DNA from: an uncultured Pelosinus sp.
Lineage (GTDB): Bacteria; Bacillota; Negativicutes; UMGS1260
Assembly: GCA_900550105.1 (NCBI GenBank)
Contig: URQW01000009.1
Location: forward strand, 1-60,148
Length of the DNA stretch: 60,148 nt
Direction of reading: 5' to 3'
This document shows positions 7,270-16,487 of the stretch, piece after piece. The translations under genes and the position numbers were made by a program. A model generated the notes under the pieces. The model was not told the DNA's origin. It searched no databases and saw only the letters and a list, made by a program, of their open reading frames with translations. Numbering within the stretch: position 1 is the stretch's first letter; each line of letters begins with the position of its first letter.

Positions 7270-8460
7270 TCACAAGGGCTTTCTAATTTGATAAATTGTG
7301 CGATAAACCCAAAAAGCATTACATAGAAGCAGCGCTGCTGTTATATAAAATACATAGTGAATCCCAAAGATGGCGGCAATTTGCCCGCCGCCAATCGAGC
7401 CTAACACCACACCGGAATGTTGCGCCGATTGGTTATAACCAAAAATACGCCCAGCCACTTTATCTGGCGTCGTCTGCCGGATAAGCGTATTAATGGATGG
7501 CAGCAATCCAGCTACGGCAAGACCGACTAAAAAGCGCAAAACACCAAGTTCCATCGGGCTTTCCACAAAAGCCTGCGGAATAAAGAGCAGTCCCGCTGCA
7601 AAGAGCGCCGCCAATAAAACTCGCTGCGGCCCCAACCGATCAGACAACTTACCAAGTACCGGCGCCGCCAATACGCTAGCCAAACCGGAAGCGGCAAAAA
7701 CAGCCCCGGCCACAATCGCAATATGCTCCGAGCTTTCCGAAATATGTTTAATATACACTGTCAAAATCGGCTGAACGGACATTAAAGCAAATTGAATCAT
7801 TAAGGTTGTTACGAATAAACAGATCGTCGTTTTCGGCTGCGTCAAGGAAGACCAGATTTCGCCGCTCTTTAAGACTTGTTTCGTAACGGTTTTCTTCTCC
7901 TCCGCCACAAAGATGGCGCAAGCGAGAAAAGCAACAAAACAAAAACCGCCAATGACAAAGAACGTTTCTCGAAAGCCAATAACTTCCGTTAAATAGCCGC
8001 CAAATACAGGTCCCAGCAACGTACCGCCGACCTGGCCGCTAAAGAGCATGCCTAAAGCCCAGCCTGACCGTTCCTTCGGCGTCTGCGTCGCAATCAGCGT
8101 AATAACGGCAGGTTGAAACCCCGATAAAGCCCCTTGCAGCAACCGTAGCCCCATAAGCTGATAGACCGATTGGGCAAATCCCATAGCTGCCATAATAATG
8201 GACAACCATAAACTAGCGCGTAAAATCATCGTTTTGCGACCATAACGATCAGAAAACTTCCCCCATATCGGCGAAAAGATCGCCAGTGACACGAAATTAC
8301 AGCCAAAAACAATACCGGACCAGCGGGAAATCTCCGCGGGGTCATGGATGCCCATATGCTCAATATATAAAGGAAGCATCGGCGCCATCTGACTCATACC
8401 TACCGATACGACAAAAACAGCAAACCAGCAAACTAATAAATTTCTCCGCCACGTCTCCAT
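7270..8460 (-). CDS. MFS transporter, 12-TM drug/metabolite efflux type
   Basis: A 396-residue major facilitator with about twelve membrane segments. The cytoplasmic loop 2-3 motif GKFSDRYGRKTM (after segment 2) and its counterpart GKLSDRLGPQRV in the second half are the MFS motif A. The RLLQGALSGFQPAVITLIA stretch resembles the DHA1 multidrug/sugar efflux group. ATG at 8460 with GAAGG upstream. It is 66 bp upstream of the sigma-54 activator on the same strand, so the two are probably cotranscribed. It could export a product or import the operon's substrate; sequence alone does not tell. The nearest named families are tetracycline/multidrug efflux carriers. Confidence 0.85.
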   Translation of the reverse strand: METWRRNLLVCWFAVFVVSVGMSQMAPMLPLYIEHMGIHDPAEISRWSGIVFGCNFVSLAIFSPIWGKFSDRYGRKTMILRASLWLSIIMAAMGFAQSVYQLMGLRLLQGALSGFQPAVITLIATQTPKERSGWALGMLFSGQVGGTLLGPVFGGYLTEVIGFRETFFVIGGFCFVAFLACAIFVAEEKKTVTKQVLKSGEIWSSLTQPKTTICLFVTTLMIQFALMSVQPILTVYIKHISESSEHIAIVAGAVFAASGLASVLAAPVLGKLSDRLGPQRVLLAALFAAGLLFIPQAFVESPMELGVLRFLVGLAVAGLLPSINTLIRQTTPDKVAGRIFGYNQSAQHSGVVLGSIGGGQIAAIFGIHYVFYITAALLLCNAFWVYRTIYQIRKPL

Positions 8461-8822
8461 AAAACACCTTCATTATCAGTTTTACTCTACTCCACACTTT
8501 TTACTTTATTTTCTATTCTTCCATCATACCACAGAATAAAGACAGCGGCGAATTGTTCATACTTTTCCTAAAATTATGGATAAAAATACATAATACTTGC
8601 TTACATATTCACTATTTCTTACAGCAAAAAGAGGATTTTATCCGTTTATGTGGAACATTAACAGCCGGGGTTGTTACAAATATCTTTTTATATAATTAAA
8701 TAGAAGTGAAGTTGTTATATTTTGTTCTTTTAAAAAGCAAAAACGAACTTCTGTTTACAATCCTAATTTCTTATGTTTTTTCATGTTTTATTATTTTGTA
8801 TGATGAAAGGCAGGCCAAGCAG
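8461..8822. other. 362-bp AT-rich divergent intergenic region
   Basis: It separates the MFS gene (-) from gltB (+). It holds TATAAT at 8691-8696 without a well-spaced -35 box (TTGTTA at 8671 is only 14 bp away). An in-frame upward extension of gltB to 8706 lacks a ribosome site and is not coding in my reading. No tRNA, repeat or further gene seen. Confidence 0.4.
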
Positions 8823-11800
8823 ATGGGAAACACAGGTTTACCGCCCAAACAGGGACTTTATAATCCAGAGTATGAACATGACGCCTGCGGTATTGGCGTC
8901 GTGGCAAACATTAAAGGTAAAAAATCAAATGAAATTCTTCATCAGGCTCTGACGGTTCTACTCAACATGGAACACCGTGGCGGAGCGGGTGCTGATACAA
9001 ATTCCGGCGATGGCGCTGGCGTCTTATTGCAAATTCCTCATAAACTATTCAAACATGAATGTACTTTTCTCAATATTGACTTGCCGCCTGCTGGTAAGTA
9101 CGGCGTCGGCATGGTCTTTTTACCGCAGGAAAAAGAACTACAAAAACAATGCGAAGAAAAACTAGGGAAAATCATTGCTGAGCAAGGTCAAAAACTCCTT
9201 GGTTGGCGTACGGTCCCCTGCGATACATCCATGATTGGCGAAACAGCTAAAGCGGCGCAACCAACAATTCGTCAGGTTTTTATTGCGCCTGATGATCTTA
9301 CGCTCCGCCGCCTTGCCCAAGATGAAAAAGCTTTTGAACGCAAACTCTACGTCATCCGCAAGCGAGCCGAAAATGAAATACGCTACGGCCTTGCCGGCTG
9401 CGAGCTTTTCTACTTCTCCAGCTTATCGGCTGCGACAATCGTCTATAAAGGGATGCTCACACCGAAACAGCTTGATGAATTTTTCATTGACTTGCAACAT
9501 CCCATGGTCGAAACAGCTGTTGCCATGGTCCACTCCCGCTTCAGCACCAATACTTTCCCGAGTTGGGAAAGAGCCCATCCCTACCGCTACATTATGCATA
9601 ACGGCGAAATCAATACGCGCCGCGGCAATTTGAACTGGATGCACGCCAGACAAGCATTATGCGAATCGCCCTTATTTGGCAGTGACATGAAAAAACTGCT
9701 GCCAGTCATTGATGCGTCAGGCAGCGATTCCGGCATGTTCGACAACTGTCTTGAATTTTTGACTATGGCTGGCCGCTCACTCCCCCATGCTGCCATGATG
9801 ATGGTACCAGAACCTTGGTCGAATCACGAAAGCATGAGCGATGAGAAAAAAGCCTTTTTCGAATATCATAGCTGCATGATGGAACCTTGGGATGGCCCTG
9901 CCGCCGTAGCCTTTACGGACGGTAAAATCATCGGTGCGATCTTAGACCGTAATGGCCTGCGCCCAGCCCGCTATTATGTAACAAAAGATGATACGATCGT
10001 TCTAGCCTCGGAAGTAGGCGTCGTAAATATCGCGCCAGAAAACATCGCCGTCAAAGAACGGCTCCGTCCTGGCAAAATGCTGCTTGTCGATATGGAAGCA
10101 GGCCGCATCGTTTCTGACGAAGAAATTAAAAACCGCGTCGTCAACGCCTTCCCTTACCAACAATGGCTTGACGAAAATATCCTGTCTTTGAGCGAATTGC
10201 CAGCAGCGCCAACACCGCCGACGCTGGAATTGCCGCTCACGAAAGCGCAACAAGCCTTCGGCTATACTTTCGAAGAGCTGACTAAGCTCTTCCGCCCGAT
10301 GGCCAAAGACGGCGCTGACCCCATCGGCGCCATGGGTATGGACAGCCCCTTAGCCGTATTATCAGATAAACCGCAGCTCTTCTACAATTATTTCAAACAG
10401 CTCTTTGCGCAAGTAACCAACCCGCCGATTGATGGTCTCCGTGAAGCCATCGTTACTTCCACAGGCACAGCAATTGGGCCAGAACGAAACCTCATTGATC
10501 CTCAGCCAGAAAGCTGCCGTCAAATCCGCGTTGATACGCCTATTTTGACCAATGATGAACTGGCAAAACTGCGCCACATTAAGGAGAAAGGCTTTGAAGC
10601 TGTAACTCTCCCGATGGTCTATCCACTAGCCGAAGGCGGCGAAGGTCTGGCCAAAGCCTTAGAAAACCTTTGCGCCTTGTCCGATAAGTATATTGCCCAA
10701 GGAAAAAACCTGCTCATTTTATCGGACCGCTCCGTTGATGAAAAATTAGCGCCGATCCCGGCACTTTTGGCAACAGCCTGCCTGCAGCGTCACATGGTTC
10801 TTCAGGAAACACGCCTTAAGGCAAGTCTCTTAGTGGAAACAGGCGAACCGCGGGAAGTTCACCACTTTGCCTTGCTACTTGGCTATGGCGCTGCTGGAAT
10901 TAACCCGTATCTCGCTTTTGATACAATTAAAAATCTGGTAGAAAATCATTTTATTACTGACATTACCGTGGAAAAAGCCATTTACAACTACACCAAAGGT
11001 ATCACGAAAGGCATTGTTAAAGTCTTATCGAAAATGGGGATTTCCACCATCGCCAGTTACCAGGGCGCTCAAATTTTTGAAGCCATCGGCGTAAGTCAAG
11101 AGATTATTGATAAATACTTTACTGATACGCCTGCCTGCATGGAAGGGATTGGCTTAGCTGAAATTGCGACTGAAACAAAACTGCGCCATAGTCGCGCCTT
11201 TACGACGCAAGCTGGCCGCGACGAAACACTCGACAGCGGCTCCACGTATCAATGGCGTTCCGGCGGCGAAGAACATCTTTACAATCCTGAAACAATTACG
11301 ACACTGCAACAGGCCTGCCAAAAAGGCGACTATGAGTTGTTTAAACAATATACTTCCTTGATTGATCAGCACCACTCCAGTTTGACGCTGCGTGGTTTGC
11401 TACAGTTTAAAAAAGCCAAGAAAGGCCTCTCACTCGACGAAGTCGAATCAGTGGAATCAATTTGTCATCGCTTTAAAACAGGCGCCATGAGCTATGGCTC
11501 CTTAAGTCAGGAAGCCCACGAATGCCTCGCGATTGCCATGAACCGTATTGGCGGTAAAAGCAATACCGGCGAAGGCGGCGAAAATCCCGAACGGTTTATC
11601 CCGCTCGCCAATGGCGATAGCCGCTCCAGTGCGATCAAGCAGATTGCCTCTGGTCGTTTCGGCGTAACAAGCCATTATCTTGCCCATGCTGATGAAATTC
11701 AGATCAAAATGGCTCAAGGCGCTAAACCAGGCGAAGGCGGTCAGCTGCCAGGCAAAAAAGTCTATCCTTGGGTCGCTGAAGTTCGCGGCACAACGGCAGG

Positions 11801-13427
11801 CGTTGGTCTTATTTCTCCGCCGCCCCATCATGATATCTATTCCATTGAAGATCTGGCGGAACTGATTCACGACTTGAAAAATGCCAATCCGAAGGCGCGC
11901 ATCAACGTAAAGCTTGTCGCTGAAGCTGGCGTTGGCACAATTGCTGCCGGGGTAGCCAAAGCAAGAGCCGATGTCATTTTAATCAGCGGCTATGACGGCG
12001 GTACCGGCGCATCACCGCGAACCAGCATTCGTCATACGGGGCTTCCCTGGGAAGTAGGTCTCGCCGAAACGCATCAGACACTGCTATTAAATAATCTGCG
12101 CGACCGCGTCACTGTAGAAACAGACGGCAAACTCATGACAGGCCGCGATGTAGCCATTGCCGCTCTATTAGGCGCCGAAGAATTTGGCTTCGCCACGGCT
12201 CCGCTTGTCGTAATGGGCTGTGTCATGATGCGGGTCTGCAACCTTGACACTTGCCCGGTCGGTGTCGCCACACAAAATCCCAAACTACGGCAAAACTTTG
12301 CTGGCAAACCAGAGCATGTAGTGAACTTCATGCACTTTATTGCCAGTCAGCTTAGAGAAATTATGGCTGAGCTCGGCATTAAAACAGTCAATGAGCTAAT
12401 TGGCCGAACCGATCTCTTAGAGCAAAAAAGCGACATTACCCATTGGAAGGCAAAATCAGTCGATATCTCCGCACTCTTGTATCAGCCGCAAACAGCCGCT
12501 ACGATGACAGCCTATTGCTCCAAGAAACAGGATCACAACTTGGAAAAAGCTATGGATAATCGATTGCTTCGCTCGCTTTGCGCCCCAGCAATCGACCATA
12601 AGGAAAAAGTATCAGTAAGTCTTCCCATAAAAAATACAGACCGCGTAGTCGGCACGATCCTCGGTCACGAAATCACCTCACGCTACGGCGCGGAAGGGCT
12701 GCCGGAAGATACTTTATATCTCAAATTTACCGGCTCGGCCGGACAAAGCTTCGGCGCCTTTATTCCCCGGGGAATGACACTGGCTTTAGAAGGCGACTCG
12801 AACGACCATGTCGGCAAAGGTCTCTCTGGCGGTAAAATCATTGTATATCCGCCGAAAGAAACGTCTTACGCCGCCGAACACAATATCATTATTGGCAATG
12901 TGGCCTTTTATGGCGCGACCTCCGGCGAAGCCTACGTTCGCGGCGTAGCTGGCGAACGGTTCTGTGTCAGAAACAGCGGCGCCAATGTCGTTGTCGAAGG
13001 CGTTGGCGAACACGGCTGCGAGTACATGACAGGCGGCCGCGTAATTATCCTCGGAAAAACGGGACGCAACTTTGCCGCAGGCATGTCAGGCGGTATTGCC
13101 TATGTTTATGATCCGGAAAACCAATTTGCCATTTCAGCCAACCTAGAAATGGTCACATTAGAAAAACTAGAACACAATGACGAAGTGACCTTTGTAAAAA
13201 CGATGCTCGAAAATCACTATGCCTACACCAAGAGCGAAGTGGCCCAGCGACTGCTCACCAACTGGTATCAATCGCAACGCTATTTTATCCGCGTAATTCC
13301 GAAGGACTACAAACGGGCTCTTGCTGGAGTGCAGCAGCATCTTGCGAAGGGTCTATCGAAAGAAGCTGCTATTATGCGGGCTTTTGAAGAAAATAGCCGG
13401 GAAGCCTCCCGCGTAGGCGGCAACTAA
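8823..13427 (+). CDS. gltB: Glutamate synthase, large (alpha) subunit
   Basis: A 1534-residue class II glutamate synthase large subunit of full family length. The N-terminal nucleophile is Cys22 in YEHDACGIGV, exposed after removal of a short propeptide; the glutaminase domain follows to about residue 430. The central and FMN-binding barrel includes GEGGENPERF and GYDGGTGASPRTS, and cysteines for a 3Fe-4S cluster are seen in VMMRVCNLDTCPVGVATQ. The C-terminal GXGXG beta-helix ends the chain. It transfers glutamine amide nitrogen to 2-oxoglutarate together with GltD. The ATG at 8823 is chosen over an upstream frame because the homology starts here and GAAAGGCAGG lies just upstream. gltD follows after 30 bp. 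Confidence 0.97.
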   Translation: MGNTGLPPKQGLYNPEYEHDACGIGVVANIKGKKSNEILHQALTVLLNMEHRGGAGADTNSGDGAGVLLQIPHKLFKHECTFLNIDLPPAGKYGVGMVFLPQEKELQKQCEEKLGKIIAEQGQKLLGWRTVPCDTSMIGETAKAAQPTIRQVFIAPDDLTLRRLAQDEKAFERKLYVIRKRAENEIRYGLAGCELFYFSSLSAATIVYKGMLTPKQLDEFFIDLQHPMVETAVAMVHSRFSTNTFPSWERAHPYRYIMHNGEINTRRGNLNWMHARQALCESPLFGSDMKKLLPVIDASGSDSGMFDNCLEFLTMAGRSLPHAAMMMVPEPWSNHESMSDEKKAFFEYHSCMMEPWDGPAAVAFTDGKIIGAILDRNGLRPARYYVTKDDTIVLASEVGVVNIAPENIAVKERLRPGKMLLVDMEAGRIVSDEEIKNRVVNAFPYQQWLDENILSLSELPAAPTPPTLELPLTKAQQAFGYTFEELTKLFRPMAKDGADPIGAMGMDSPLAVLSDKPQLFYNYFKQLFAQVTNPPIDGLREAIVTSTGTAIGPERNLIDPQPESCRQIRVDTPILTNDELAKLRHIKEKGFEAVTLPMVYPLAEGGEGLAKALENLCALSDKYIAQGKNLLILSDRSVDEKLAPIPALLATACLQRHMVLQETRLKASLLVETGEPREVHHFALLLGYGAAGINPYLAFDTIKNLVENHFITDITVEKAIYNYTKGITKGIVKVLSKMGISTIASYQGAQIFEAIGVSQEIIDKYFTDTPACMEGIGLAEIATETKLRHSRAFTTQAGRDETLDSGSTYQWRSGGEEHLYNPETITTLQQACQKGDYELFKQYTSLIDQHHSSLTLRGLLQFKKAKKGLSLDEVESVESICHRFKTGAMSYGSLSQEAHECLAIAMNRIGGKSNTGEGGENPERFIPLANGDSRSSAIKQIASGRFGVTSHYLAHADEIQIKMAQGAKPGEGGQLPGKKVYPWVAEVRGTTAGVGLISPPPHHDIYSIEDLAELIHDLKNANPKARINVKLVAEAGVGTIAAGVAKARADVILISGYDGGTGASPRTSIRHTGLPWEVGLAETHQTLLLNNLRDRVTVETDGKLMTGRDVAIAALLGAEEFGFATAPLVVMGCVMMRVCNLDTCPVGVATQNPKLRQNFAGKPEHVVNFMHFIASQLREIMAELGIKTVNELIGRTDLLEQKSDITHWKAKSVDISALLYQPQTAATMTAYCSKKQDHNLEKAMDNRLLRSLCAPAIDHKEKVSVSLPIKNTDRVVGTILGHEITSRYGAEGLPEDTLYLKFTGSAGQSFGAFIPRGMTLALEGDSNDHVGKGLSGGKIIVYPPKETSYAAEHNIIIGNVAFYGATSGEAYVRGVAGERFCVRNSGANVVVEGVGEHGCEYMTGGRVIILGKTGRNFAAGMSGGIAYVYDPENQFAISANLEMVTLEKLEHNDEVTFVKTMLENHYAYTKSEVAQRLLTNWYQSQRYFIRVIPKDYKRALAGVQQHLAKGLSKEAAIMRAFEENSREASRVGGN

Positions 13428-13457
13428 GAAACTCCCGCCAGAAAGGATGAAATCACT

Positions 13458-14942
13458 ATGGGAAAACCAACAGGTTTTATGGATTATCAAGCGGCTTTAC
13501 CGGCAGACCGCCAACCGCAGGAACGAATTAAAGACTGGCAGGAGTTTCACTTGACCCTGCCAGAAGAAGAATTGCAAACACAGGCTAGCCGCTGTATGGA
13601 ATGCGGCACGCCCTTTTGCCATACAGGTCTAATGATCAGCGGCATGGTATCAGGTTGTCCGCTCCATAACTTAATGCCAGAATGGAATGACCTTGTGTAT
13701 CACGGCTTGTGGCAAGAAGCTTACAGTCGCCTTGCGAAAACAAATAACTTTCCTGAGTTCACTGGCCGGGTTTGCCCAGCCCCTTGCGAAGGCGCCTGTA
13801 CCGCTGGTCTCGCCGCTACGCCTGTAACAATAAAGAACCTAGAATGCGCCATTATTGACCGAGCCTTTGGCAATCAATGGATTCAACCGCAACCGCCAAC
13901 CACGCGTACCGGCAAAAAAGCGGCTGTTATCGGTTCAGGCCCGGCAGGACTGGCCTGCGCCGATCAGCTTAATAAAGCGGGTCACCTTGTTACCGTTTTC
14001 GAACGGGCTGACCGCCCTGGCGGCCTCCTAATGTATGGCATTCCTAATATGAAACTCAACAAAGACTTAGTATTACGCCGAGTCGAACTCATGAAAGAAG
14101 AAGGCATTGAGTTCGTCTTAAATACCGAAGTCGGCAAGGATATTCCCGCCGATCAGCTTTTAAAAGACTTTGACGCCGTCGTGCTTTGCGCCGGCTCTAC
14201 TACCCCCCGTGATTTAAAAATTGAAGGCCGTGATTTAGCAGGCATTCATTTTGCGGTTGATTTCCTCACAGCGAATACGAAGAGTCTGCTCGATTCCAAG
14301 CTCCAAGACGGCGCCTATATCTCCGCAACCGGCGCTGATGTCGTAATTATCGGCGGCGGCGATACCGGCACAGACTGTGTGGGCACCTCCGTTCGTCATG
14401 GCTGTCGCACCGTAACCCAGCTAGAAATCATGCCACAGCTCCCGCTAACAAGGACGAACGACAATCCTTGGCCGCAATTTCCCCGCGTTCACAAAATTGA
14501 TTACGGTCAGGAAGAAGCGGCAGCCCGCTTTGGCGCTGATCCTCGCCGCTATTGCACAACAACGAAAAAATTCGTCGGCGACCGCGAAGGGCGCGTCAAA
14601 GAAGTGCACACCGTGAAAGTCGAATGGAAGAAAAACGCAAACGGCCAATTTGTCTGCGAAGAAATTCCCGGAACAGAAAAAGTCCTGCCAGCCCAGCTCG
14701 TCCTACTGGCAATGGGCTTTACCGGACCAGAACAAACACTACTGCAGGGTTTGAAATTGGAACAAGATGGTCGCTCCAACGTCAAAGCGGAGTTCGGCCG
14801 CTTTACCACCAATATTCCTGGTGTCTTTGCCGCTGGTGATATGCGCCGCGGCCAGAGTCTTGTCGTCTGGGCAATCCAGGAAGGACGAAGCGCTGCCAGA
14901 GAGTGCGATAAATTCCTCATGGGCGCAACACAGCTGCCTTAA
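13458..14942 (+). CDS. gltD: Glutamate synthase, small (beta) subunit
   Basis: A 494-residue NAD(P)H-dependent small subunit. The N-terminal domain carries the cysteines for 4Fe-4S clusters (SRCMECGTPFCHTG, then CPLHNL and GRVCPAPCEGACT). The FAD-binding motif is AVIGSGPAGLACADQL near residue 156 and the NAD(P)H-binding motif VVIIGGGDTGTD near 297. It passes electrons from NAD(P)H to the large subunit. An AAAGGATG ribosome site precedes the ATG. It ends the gltBD operon; a hairpin 80-120 bp downstream could terminate it. Full length and intact. Confidence 0.97.
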   Translation: MGKPTGFMDYQAALPADRQPQERIKDWQEFHLTLPEEELQTQASRCMECGTPFCHTGLMISGMVSGCPLHNLMPEWNDLVYHGLWQEAYSRLAKTNNFPEFTGRVCPAPCEGACTAGLAATPVTIKNLECAIIDRAFGNQWIQPQPPTTRTGKKAAVIGSGPAGLACADQLNKAGHLVTVFERADRPGGLLMYGIPNMKLNKDLVLRRVELMKEEGIEFVLNTEVGKDIPADQLLKDFDAVVLCAGSTTPRDLKIEGRDLAGIHFAVDFLTANTKSLLDSKLQDGAYISATGADVVIIGGGDTGTDCVGTSVRHGCRTVTQLEIMPQLPLTRTNDNPWPQFPRVHKIDYGQEEAAARFGADPRRYCTTTKKFVGDREGRVKEVHTVKVEWKKNANGQFVCEEIPGTEKVLPAQLVLLAMGFTGPEQTLLQGLKLEQDGRSNVKAEFGRFTTNIPGVFAAGDMRRGQSLVVWAIQEGRSAARECDKFLMGATQLP

Positions 14943-14959
14943 AAGTCAGAAACCTTGCG

Positions 14960-14988
14960 TTGACAGTCCTTCGCAAGATACGTATACT
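14960..14988 (+). promoter_or_regulatory. Near-consensus sigma-70 promoter upstream of the MATE gene
   Basis: TTGACA (14960-14965), 17-bp spacer, TATACT (14983-14988). Eleven of twelve bases match. The predicted start near 14995 gives a 95-nt leader that contains the hairpin at 15022-15060. Confidence 0.7.
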
Positions 14989-15021
14989 GTTTCTATAGGC
15001 AACGGACAAACAATGCAATGC

Positions 15022-15060
15022 GAAAGCGAAGAAAGCCATTCTCTGGCTTTCTTTCTTTTC
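15022..15060 (+). terminator. Hairpin with T-rich tail between gltD and MATE
   Basis: Core stem AGAAAGCCA (15030-15038) with TGGCTTTCT (15044-15052), 5-nt loop, extendable outward with mismatches to 15022/15060, followed by TTCTTTTCT. It may end gltBD transcripts. Because it lies downstream of the promoter at 14960-14988 it also sits in the MATE mRNA leader and could act as an attenuator there. Confidence 0.6.
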
Positions 15061-15089
15061 TATCCCCCCTGCCTATTAGGAGGTATTTT

Positions 15090-16448
15090 ATGAATAAAGC
15101 AAGTTTTTTAGGAGAAGATCCTGTCTCCTCTCTTTTATGGAAATTCTCCCTGCCAGCTGTAACAGGGATGCTCGTCGGAGCTCTTTATAATGTCATTGAT
15201 AGTATTTTTGTGGGCCGCGGCGTCAATGAGCTAGCCTTAACAGCGGTCACCGTAGCCTTTCCGATCATGACAATTCTCATGGCTGTAGGCATGCTTGTCG
15301 GCGTCGGCGCCGCTACCTTAGTCTCCCTATATTTAGGGCAGAAAAAACAAGATCTTGCCGAAAAAATACTTGGCAATGCCGTAACCATGATGATTTTCTT
15401 TGTCTTTATTACCACAAGCCTCGCCCTCTACTTTCTGGACCCCTTATTAATCAATGTGCTGGGAGTTACACCGGAAGTACTCCCTTACGCCCATGATTTC
15501 ACCTCAGTCATTTTACTTGGCAGTGTCTTTTTTCATGTCGGCTTTGGCCTAAACAATGTGATCCGCGCCCAAGGCGACCCGCGTACCGCCCTGGCGACGC
15601 AAGTCATCGCCGCAATCATCAATGGAATTCTCAATTATATTTTTATCTTCCATTGGAATATGGGCATTAAAGGCTCTGCTTTTGCTACCATTTGCGCTCA
15701 AGCCTTTGCGGCAATCTGGGTCATGACCTATTTTATCCGCGGTAAAGGCTTACTTAAGCTTCATATGAGCGATCTAAAGATCAAGCAAAAACTCATGCTG
15801 AGCATTATGAAGCTCGGCCTGGCGCCTTTTTCCATGCAGCTTGGCGCTAGCGCTGTTATGGTTGTTCTCAATCTACAGATTCAGGCCTATGGCGGCGTTC
15901 TTGCCGTCGCAGCCTTTGGGATTGTTAACCGGATTCTCATGCTGGTCATGATGCCTGTAGCAGGTATCAGCCAAGGCAGCCAACCAATTATGGGCTATAA
16001 TTATGGCGCTAAACAATACGACCGCGTCTTAGAAACTCTCTCTAAAGCCATTTTGATTTCTACGCTGATCTGCCTCGCTGGCTTTGCCGTGGTAGAATGT
16101 TTTCCCGGAAAAATCATCGCCGTCTTTAATGAAGAGCCGCAGTTAATCGCCCTTGGCAGTACAGGCCTGCAAGTTTTTCTTTGTCTAATGCCGATTATCG
16201 GGTTTCAAATCATTGGCGCGAATTATTTTCAGGCGATTGGTAAAGCCTATTATTCCATTTTATTTAATACGCTGCGCCAAATCATTGTACTGATCCCCCT
16301 CGTATTCCTGTTCTCCCATCTTTGGGGTCTTACTGGGATCTGGGCCGCCGGACCCGTTTCTGATTTAGCGTCAGCTCTGGTAACTGCTTTTTGCCTTCGC
16401 AAAGATATTAAACGCTTAAAAAGCAAAATCGCCAAGCCAGCTATGTAA
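15090..16448 (+). CDS. MATE family multidrug/cation efflux protein
   Basis: A 452-residue protein with about twelve membrane segments and the two-fold MATE repeat. It begins MNKASFLGEDPVSSLLWKFS, with the usual LLWKFSLPAVTGML first helix and ALYNVIDSIFVGRGVN, and GISQGSQPIMGYNYGAKQ in the second half, both typical of the DinF/NorM-type Firmicutes group. It exports cationic compounds in exchange for Na+ or H+. The start at 15090 is fixed by AGGAGGT 5-6 nt upstream; an in-frame ATG at 15018 would add 24 basic residues and has no ribosome site. It stands between gltBD and the GlnK/GlnL-like pair with its own promoter. Confidence 0.9.
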   Translation: MNKASFLGEDPVSSLLWKFSLPAVTGMLVGALYNVIDSIFVGRGVNELALTAVTVAFPIMTILMAVGMLVGVGAATLVSLYLGQKKQDLAEKILGNAVTMMIFFVFITTSLALYFLDPLLINVLGVTPEVLPYAHDFTSVILLGSVFFHVGFGLNNVIRAQGDPRTALATQVIAAIINGILNYIFIFHWNMGIKGSAFATICAQAFAAIWVMTYFIRGKGLLKLHMSDLKIKQKLMLSIMKLGLAPFSMQLGASAVMVVLNLQIQAYGGVLAVAAFGIVNRILMLVMMPVAGISQGSQPIMGYNYGAKQYDRVLETLSKAILISTLICLAGFAVVECFPGKIIAVFNEEPQLIALGSTGLQVFLCLMPIIGFQIIGANYFQAIGKAYYSILFNTLRQIIVLIPLVFLFSHLWGLTGIWAAGPVSDLASALVTAFCLRKDIKRLKSKIAKPAM

Positions 16449-16454
16449 GAGAAC

Positions 16455-16483
16455 GAGACAAGTAGCAATGCTTTTGCTATAAT
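16455..16483 (+). promoter_or_regulatory. Promoter upstream of the sensor kinase gene
   Basis: GAGACA (16455-16460), 17-bp spacer, TATAAT (16478-16483). The predicted start near 16490 falls at or after the first TTG of the kinase frame, so the true translation start is probably further downstream. Confidence 0.5.
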
Positions 16484-16487
16484 ATGA

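Noticed and set aside
8651..8666. GG-N10-GC sequence upstream of gltB as a sigma-54 promoter
   Set aside because: TGGAACATTAACAGC lacks the TTGC of the -12 box and there are no paired upstream sites.
8706..8822. N-terminal extension of gltB
   Set aside because: 39 extra hydrophobic residues with no ribosome site; the family start lies at 8823 and the catalytic Cys is then at position 22.
12074..12331. Long minus-strand frames inside gltB and other large genes
   Set aside because: Shadow frames opposite strongly conserved coding sequence, without ribosome sites.
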